A DNA stretch of 12,493 nt. It comes from Auxenochlorella pyrenoidosa (taxonomy: Eukaryota > Chlorophyta > Trebouxiophyceae > Chlorellales > Chlorellaceae). Position 1 is the stretch's first letter. Every line of letters begins with the position of its first letter. The position numbers and the translations under genes are program-made. Of the stretch, positions 7,711 through 12,493 are shown one piece after another. The notes beneath the pieces were generated by a model. That model was not told the DNA's origin. It was given only the letters and a program-made list of their open reading frames with translations, and searched no databases. Where the stretch lies: positions 620,875 to 633,367 of the forward strand of contig KQ481938.1 of the NCBI GenBank assembly GCA_001430745.1, written 5' to 3'.

Positions 7711-10700
7711 ATGCAGTCCTCCAGCGCACGCCTCCCCAGCGTGCCGCAGGGCGGGCTCGCTCGGCGCCAGGGGGCCCAGCCTCGCAGCCGGCCGTCGACC
7801 CGCCCCCAGGTGTGCTCGGAAGGCACTCACGGCTCGTTGAGGCGCCCCGCACGGCCCGTCGGGGCCATCGGACACAGTTGAACGTTGCGGGCGGCCTGTG
7901 CCGTTGGTCGGCAGCTTGGCCGCAGCCAGGGCACATGCGGGGCCATGCAAGCCAGCGTTCGCGGCCCTCGCAAGCGAAGATACCCTTTGCAAGGGCCCCC
8001 GCTTGTGCTGCCGCCGCCGGTCGACGGCGCAGCTGCTGCCAGCTGCCTGCGGCTCGCAGGCCCCACTGGTCTGGGTGCTGGATGCTGTCGCACCTGGACG
8101 CTGGGGGGAGCCGCTATGCGCTCCTGCCACATGCCTGCCTTGTCCCCGACTTTAAACTGCCCTTGCAAGCTCTGGCGCCCCTCCCTGGCTGAGCAGGCGC
8201 AGGCCGGCATGGTGCGCCAGTCTGGCGGCGTGCTGGATGCAGTCATCCAGGGCTATGTCTCTGACGGCCTCATCACCCGGGAGGAGGCGTCCACCATGTC
8301 GCCAGAGCAGCTGGAGTTCCTGATCCGCAAGCGCACGCGGTCCAACAGCCCGGCGCCACCAGCGGCGCGCCGCGCGCCGTCGCCACCGCAGCCCGCGGCC
8401 CCCGCGCAGGTGCAAACCCGGCCTTCTGCGCTCAGAGCAGGCAGCCCTAGGGCCTGCAGGCGCCACCCGCCTTGTCCCAGCTCTTCTGTGCACCCTGCTC
8501 TCGTTCGGGCACAATCTGGCTCTTTACCTCGAAAGGGCGTGCTGCGCCAGCAGCCGTTCGCTTCCCCGCTCCTCAAAGCCTCCTCCCTGGACCCCCTGCG
8601 CAATTGCCGCAGATGAATATCCAGGCCTACGTCAACGACGGCACCATCACCGCCGACGAGGCGGCCTCCATGTCCAGCACCCAGCTGGAGTTTTTGATCC
8701 GCAAGCGCACCGGCAGCGCGGTGCCCGCCCCCGGCGCGTCGAGCGCGGTGCCGTACCGTCCCGGGTCGCGCGCGTCCACGCCGCCGCAGCAGCCCATCGC
8801 CTCCACTCCGGTGAGGGCTCGGCCGCCCGGCTGCTGCCTGCCGGGAGGACGCGCAAACGCCAGGGGCGCCCTGTCATCCCTGTTCAGGCCAGCTCGCCGC
8901 CCAGCAGGCGTTACCCATGGCCCTGCCTGCCTGGACCTCACCTGCTCTTGCACGAGCCTCCCCGAACTGCAGGTGGCGGGCGGCCTGGGCGGCGGGATGG
9001 GCGTGAACGAGGCTGAGCTGTCCCCCGAGCAGCTGGAGCTGCTGCAGGTGCGCACGCCACCAGCGGCAGCAAGCAAGCGGGCTGGCTGCTGGGCAGATCA
9101 GGCTGCCAGCCACCCCTGCCTGATGTTTCGACCTGCCTGCAGGCTCTTTCAGCCGCGCAGCATGCTTCGCCCTGCGCCCCCGTGGTTCTCTCCACCCGGC
9201 CCTCACGCCCACTCCTTTGTCCTGCGCAGGAGTACATCCGCATCAAGGAGCAGGAGGAGATGCTGCAGCAGCAGGAGGCGCTGCTGCAGCAGCAGGTGGC
9301 CAGCCTGCGCACCGAGGTGGAGGAGCTGGAGGGCAGCGCCGGCGCCAAGGCGTCGCAGAGCCAGAGCGTGTTCCGCGACGCGCCGCCGCTGCGGGTGAGG
9401 GCGCGGGCCGCAGGCATGTACCGGGGATGCGAGTGGCATGGTGCATGCGCTGAATTCGCACCTGCACCACACGCGGTTGTGCACCAGGTGGCAGACCGTG
9501 CAGTGCTGCGGCTTGAGCTCCCACGCACCGCCGAGCCGTCCGAATGCTGACGCTATACAACGTAAGCCCCCCCCGCAGGACCCCGCCCCCGGCGCCGCCT
9601 GGGGCCAGCAGCAGAAGAAGGAGCAGCAGCAGCAGGCGGGTGCCCCTGGCGCAGCCGCCAACGGCGAGGGCTCCTCCACCAAGACGTGGGCGGCGGCAGC
9701 GGCTGGCGCCGTGGCGCTGGCCGGCCTCTCAGCCGGCCTCTACTTTGCGCCGGAGAACCTGTTCAAGCCCAAGGAGTCCACCACGGGCATGCAGCAGCCG
9801 GCGCCCGCCACGGTGCGTGCGCGTCCTGACAGTCTTGACCGCAGGGTCCGTTCTTGCAGCCCGATGTGCTTTCAGCCAGGCAGGCGCCCCGGCAAGCCTC
9901 CGTGCCCTCAGTGATGGTTGCGACGCTCAGCTCTGAGACCTTTGCTCTGCTTGCTCCCCGGCCTGCCCTCCTGTGCAGGCCCCTCTTGAGTCTGCCCGCC
10001 TTGTGGACAGGCCGAGCGAGGAGCAGGCCGCGGCAGATGCGCAGGCGGCAGCCGAGGCCAGGGCCTCGGCAGAGGGCAAGCTGGCAGAGGAGGCCAAGGC
10101 CGCTGAGATGAAGGCGGCTGCAGAGGCCAAGGCTGCCGATGAGGCGCGCAAGGCGGCACAGGCGCGGGCAGCAGACGAGGCGCGCAAGGCGGCAGAGGCC
10201 AAGGCGTCTGCCGATGCCAAGGCGGCCGCCGAGGCTCGTGCCGCTGAGCTGAAGGCCGAAGCCGAGGCCAAGGCTGCTTCTCAGGCCAAGGCAGCGGCAG
10301 AGGCTAGGGTCGCGGAGGAGGCTCGCAAGGTGGCAGAGGCGCGGGCAGCTGAGCTCAAGGCCTCCGCTGAGGCCAAGGCGGCAGAGGAGGCACGCAAGGT
10401 TGCTGCAGCCAAGGCGGCCGCCGAGGCAAAGGCCGCCGAGGCTAAGGCTGCGGCAGATGCCAAGGCAGCAGAGGAGGCGCGCAAGGCTGCTGCAGCCAAG
10501 GCTGCGGCCGAGGCAAAGGCGGCGGCTGAGGCCAGGGCCGCAGAGGAGGCGCGCAAGGCTGCTGCCGCTCAGCAGGCTCAGCAGGTAGGGGGGAGGGCCA
10601 GGCCAAGGACCTGCCAGCGCTGGCATGCACACGCTGCGGACCTAGCCCGGGGGGCTGTCAGCGTCCCGTTACAACCCCTGCAATAATACTGCAATAATAA

Positions 10701-12424
10701 TAAACTTTCTGTCATCTGTTTCTGTGCAGGAGCGCGAGGAGGTGAAGCTCGCGGCCGAGCTGGCCAAGGGCGTTGGCGCGCCCTCGGCTGCTGCCCCGGC
10801 GCCCTCGTCGTCACCCGCTGTGGCCGCCAAGGTGTGCTCCACCGGTCCGCCTCACCCCTGCCCTGGCTTCGGCCCACTGTCCATTTGGAGGCGCATGTGT
10901 GCCGCGCTGTCGGCATAGCCCGAGCATGCTCCCAGCAGGGTCTGCTGCACGTGTTGACACGTCCAGCAGTCCTCACCCTTCCGCGGCCCCCCCCACCCCC
11001 CTGCAGGTGGGCGGCTTCCGCAGCTTCTTTGGCCAGCGCGCCGCGCCCGCCGACGCGGTCGCGCCGGGCGTGTCTGACAGCAAGGATTCCGTGGCCCCTC
11101 TGGCCATGTCTGCCGAGGTGAGGGCTGCCAGCCGCTGCGCTCCTTGATGCGCATGCCCGGCGTGGGCAGACAGCCGCCCGCGCGCGCACGCCGGCAGACT
11201 TCTCAGCGGCCGACGCCCACTGGGCCCCCTTGTGCCTGATCTGCCCCCACGCCTGCCTGCCTGCCTGCCTGCCTGCAGGCCGAGGCGCTCAAGAGCAAGA
11301 TGCGTGGCGAGGCCGCGCCGGCGGCCTCCGATGCCTCCACTGACAACGGCATCTTCCGTTTCGGCCGGGGCGTCGAGGCGGGCGCGCTGGTGGCAGCGGG
11401 CACCGCCATCGCTGCCGCGCTCGCCGTGCGCAGCGGGTGAGCCACCCAGGGTTTCTTGTGGGTGCGCAGGCGCTGCCCAGCGCATTGTGACAAGGCAGCC
11501 ATGGCTCCGCCCGCCCCAGCTCAGCTGGCAGCTCAGCCAGTGCTCCCCCGCTTGCTCCTCCAGCTCGCTTGCTCATCCGCCGCGCCACCCCCCACCCGCC
11601 CGCCCTGCGTTGCAGCAACCGCGCCCCCGCCAACCTCATCCGTACTGCCGAGACTCGGGTCACCTCTCTCAAGGAGACGCTGGAGGTGCAGCAGGCTGAC
11701 CTCAAGGCCGCGCAGGTGCGGGGCCCCTGCTGGCCGGCACCCCGCTGGCTCAACCGTCCGGCAGCGTGTTTCTGGAGCTGCTGCATGCTGCGACGCGCTA
11801 CCATGTGCAATCCTGCTGCGCTGCCACGCGCTGCCACATGTCACCCTGCTGCGCTGCCTCGAGGCGGCGGCCCTGCACAGGCAGCGCTGCTTAGGCTGGG
11901 TGCGCAGACGGCAGTGTTACTATGCGTTCTGGCACGGCCGCCATACTGACAGCCGCTGGCCGGCCCTCTGCCGCCTGTGCTTGCAGGAGCGCGTGGTGGC
12001 CGCGCAGGCCGAGTATGCCAAGGGCCTGGCGTCGCTGCGCGCCGCCTCGTCCGAGCTGCAGAGCCTGTCCACGCGGGTGCTGAGCAGCGAGAAGGCGGCC
12101 AACGGTGAGGGAGCTGTGTGTGTGCGTTTGTCGCGAACAGCAGACCGCCCCCCCACCCCCCACCACACACATTGCGTGCGCGTGGATGGGGCGGGGTTGG
12201 GTGGTTGGGTGGTGGGCAAGGGTTGGCCCGCGGCTGCTCAAGCAGCCGCTCACACATGCCGGCGCGCAGGCAGGCCCCAGCCGGCATCCATCTCCCGCAC
12301 AAGCTTGGCCCCACCTGCCCCCACCCCCTGTGCAGCCCTGGTGGCCGACCTGGAGAAGCTCAACTTCAAGGACAACAAGGATGCGGCTCGCCTGCGCACC
12401 GAGGCCGCCTCCATTGCGTCGCAG
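7711..12424 (+). CDS. Unrecognised multi-exon membrane coiled-coil protein, 5' part (3' end outside window)
   Basis: Thirteen exons: 7711-7809, 8197-8409, 8613-8810, 8973-9047, 9230-9394, 9579-9812, 9979-10584, 10730-10831, 11007-11117, 11279-11436, 11616-11715, 11987-12104 and 12336-12424. All introns are GT-AG and the frame is unbroken for 756 codons. The first exon is the least certain; 8203 is an equal alternative acceptor for exon 2. Residues 1-33 are Ser/Arg/Pro-rich and basic, like an organelle transit peptide. Residues 50-80 and 107-137 are two copies of a 31-residue module (DG-IT-EA core, QLEFLIRKRT end), with a shortened third near 183-194. Next come a Gln/Glu coiled coil (196-231), a hydrophobic helix (about 287-306), a very long Ala/Glu/Lys helix (341-543), a second hydrophobic helix (about 633-651) and a coiled coil from 655 to the window end. 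I cannot name the family. Two hydrophobic helices before a long coiled coil recall plant MFP1 (plastid thylakoid). The Ala-rich helix also resembles TolA or group 3 LEA repeats. Confidence 0.7.
8209..9047 (+). repeat. Exon-encoded repeated module: two full copies and one degenerate copy
   Basis: Exon 2 (8197-8409) and exon 3 (8613-8810) both encode the same 31-residue module; aligned by eye, 22 of 31 residues are identical and there is no gap. Both end in QLEFLIRKRT, followed by a Ser/Pro/Ala-rich linker. Exon 4 (8973-9047) keeps only the end of the module (EAELSPEQLELL, against EASTMSPEQLEFL in exon 2). All three exons are bounded by phase-0 introns, so the array most likely arose by tandem exon duplication. 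The GxIT-EA helix-turn pattern loosely recalls SHOCT-type short helical hairpins, but I do not claim membership. Confidence 0.75.
10015..10584 (+). repeat. Ala/Glu/Lys-rich helical repeat region (exon 7)
   Basis: About 190 codons are almost only Ala, Glu, Lys, Arg and some Asp, Gln, Ser, Leu, Val and Met, with units such as AAEEARK and AAAEAKAA recurring irregularly. At DNA level the 23-base string starting GAGGAGGCGCGCAAGG recurs at 10471 and 10543, 72 bases apart, and a near-copy starts at 10384. There is one glycine (residue 361) and no proline. Frequent Glu to Lys/Arg spacings of 3-4 would stabilise one long helix (single alpha helix or coiled coil). Confidence 0.8.
11251..11276 (+). repeat. 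GCCT tetranucleotide repeat forming the acceptor tract of intron 9
   Basis: Six and a half GCCT units run directly into the CAG acceptor before exon 10 (11279). The repeat supplies the pyrimidine-rich tract. Shorter GCCT or CCTG strings appear in other introns of this window, for example near 1159-1187. Confidence 0.8.
11793..11858 (+). repeat. 33-bp imperfect tandem duplication in intron 11
   Basis: Units 11793-11825 and 11826-11858 both start ACGCGCT and both end CTGCTGCGCTGCC; 27 of 33 bases match by eye. It lies within intron 11716-11986 and has no coding effect. It looks like a recent local duplication. Confidence 0.65.
12188..12222 (+). other. G-quadruplex-type motif in intron 12
   Basis: Six G-tracts of three or four bases (12188-12191, 12193-12196, 12199-12201, 12207-12209, 12214-12216, 12220-12222) are separated by loops of 1-5 bases. 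This meets the usual G4 pattern on the sense strand. It lies within intron 12105-12335, about 110 bases before the acceptor. Confidence 0.7.
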
Positions 12425-12433
12425 GTGGGAAGA

Positions 12434-12434
<1 letters not shown>

Positions 12435-12493
<59 letters not shown>
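12435..12493 (+). repeat. (TG)n microsatellite at the start of intron 13, running off the window
   Basis: An uninterrupted TG dinucleotide repeat of at least 59 bases begins 10 bases after the 5' splice site at 12425 (CAG|GTGGGAAG) and continues to the window end. Each unit creates further GT dinucleotides next to the true donor. The length is probably variable between strains. Confidence 0.9.

Noticed and set aside
7432..8130. Minus-strand frame of 232 codons before the coiled-coil gene
   Set aside because: It has no motif, splice logic or start context better than chance.
8613..8615. ATG at the start of exon 3 as the true start of the coiled-coil gene
   Set aside because: It sits exactly after a CAG acceptor, and the exon before encodes the same module in a compatible phase, so an internal Met is more likely; a second promoter is not excluded.
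9763..10632. Minus-strand frame of 289 codons rich in Leu/Gly/Cys opposite exon 7
   Set aside because: It is a mirror of the GCC/AAG/GAG repeats; the periodic composition comes from the + strand helix repeats.
11251..11276. GCCT repeat as part of a CRISPR array or mobile element end
   Set aside because: It is a simple tetranucleotide run forming an intron acceptor tract, with no spacers or terminal inverted repeats.

Overview
This window looks like nuclear DNA of a green alga, most likely a chlorophyte of the Chlorella/Micractinium or Chlamydomonas type; I cannot fix the genus from sequence alone. The evidence is a GC-rich sequence with short coding exons split by many GT-AG introns (mostly 135-290 bp), C-rich acceptor tracts ending in CAG, a UGUAA poly(A) signal, CAG and TG microsatellites, and a plant-type KEA antiporter. 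There is no bacterial gene density, no operon structure, and no tRNA, rRNA, transposon or CRISPR that I can see. All three genes lie head to tail on the + strand. I assembled their exon models by hand from splice sites, reading-frame continuity and, for the first gene, remembered family similarity.

Region 1 (1-3180): the 3' part of a KEA4/5/6-like cation/proton antiporter gene. Five exons encode the last transmembrane helices of the Na+/H+ exchanger domain and a low-complexity hydrophilic tail. No RCK/KTN domain follows, and a TGTAA poly(A) signal lies about 150 bp after the stop. Its last intron is unusually long (1134 bp).

Region 2 (3181-6688): a lower-GC spacer, then a complete four-exon gene for a predicted 588-residue nuclear protein. 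The N-terminal part holds a SAND-like (or TDBD-like) DNA-binding module split over three exons. The long last exon encodes an Ala/Gln/Gly/Pro-rich tail with a polyglutamine run and a short coiled coil. A transcription factor is the simplest reading. One intron (4888-5121) is open in frame, so its retention would insert 78 residues into the middle of the domain.

Region 3 (6689-12493): a spacer of about 1 kb, then the 5' part (at least 13 exons, about 756 codons) of a gene I do not recognise with certainty. It encodes two or three copies of a 31-residue module made by exon duplication, a short coiled coil, a hydrophobic helix, an Ala/Glu/Lys helix of about 190 residues, a second hydrophobic helix, and a further coiled coil that runs off the window. 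Nine consecutive introns are in phase 0. The layout (basic N-terminus, hydrophobic helices, long coiled coil) recalls plastid membrane filament proteins such as MFP1, but that is inference. This is the most novel item in the window.

Nothing in the sequence shows that the three genes work together; they look like ordinary neighbours in an algal nuclear genome.
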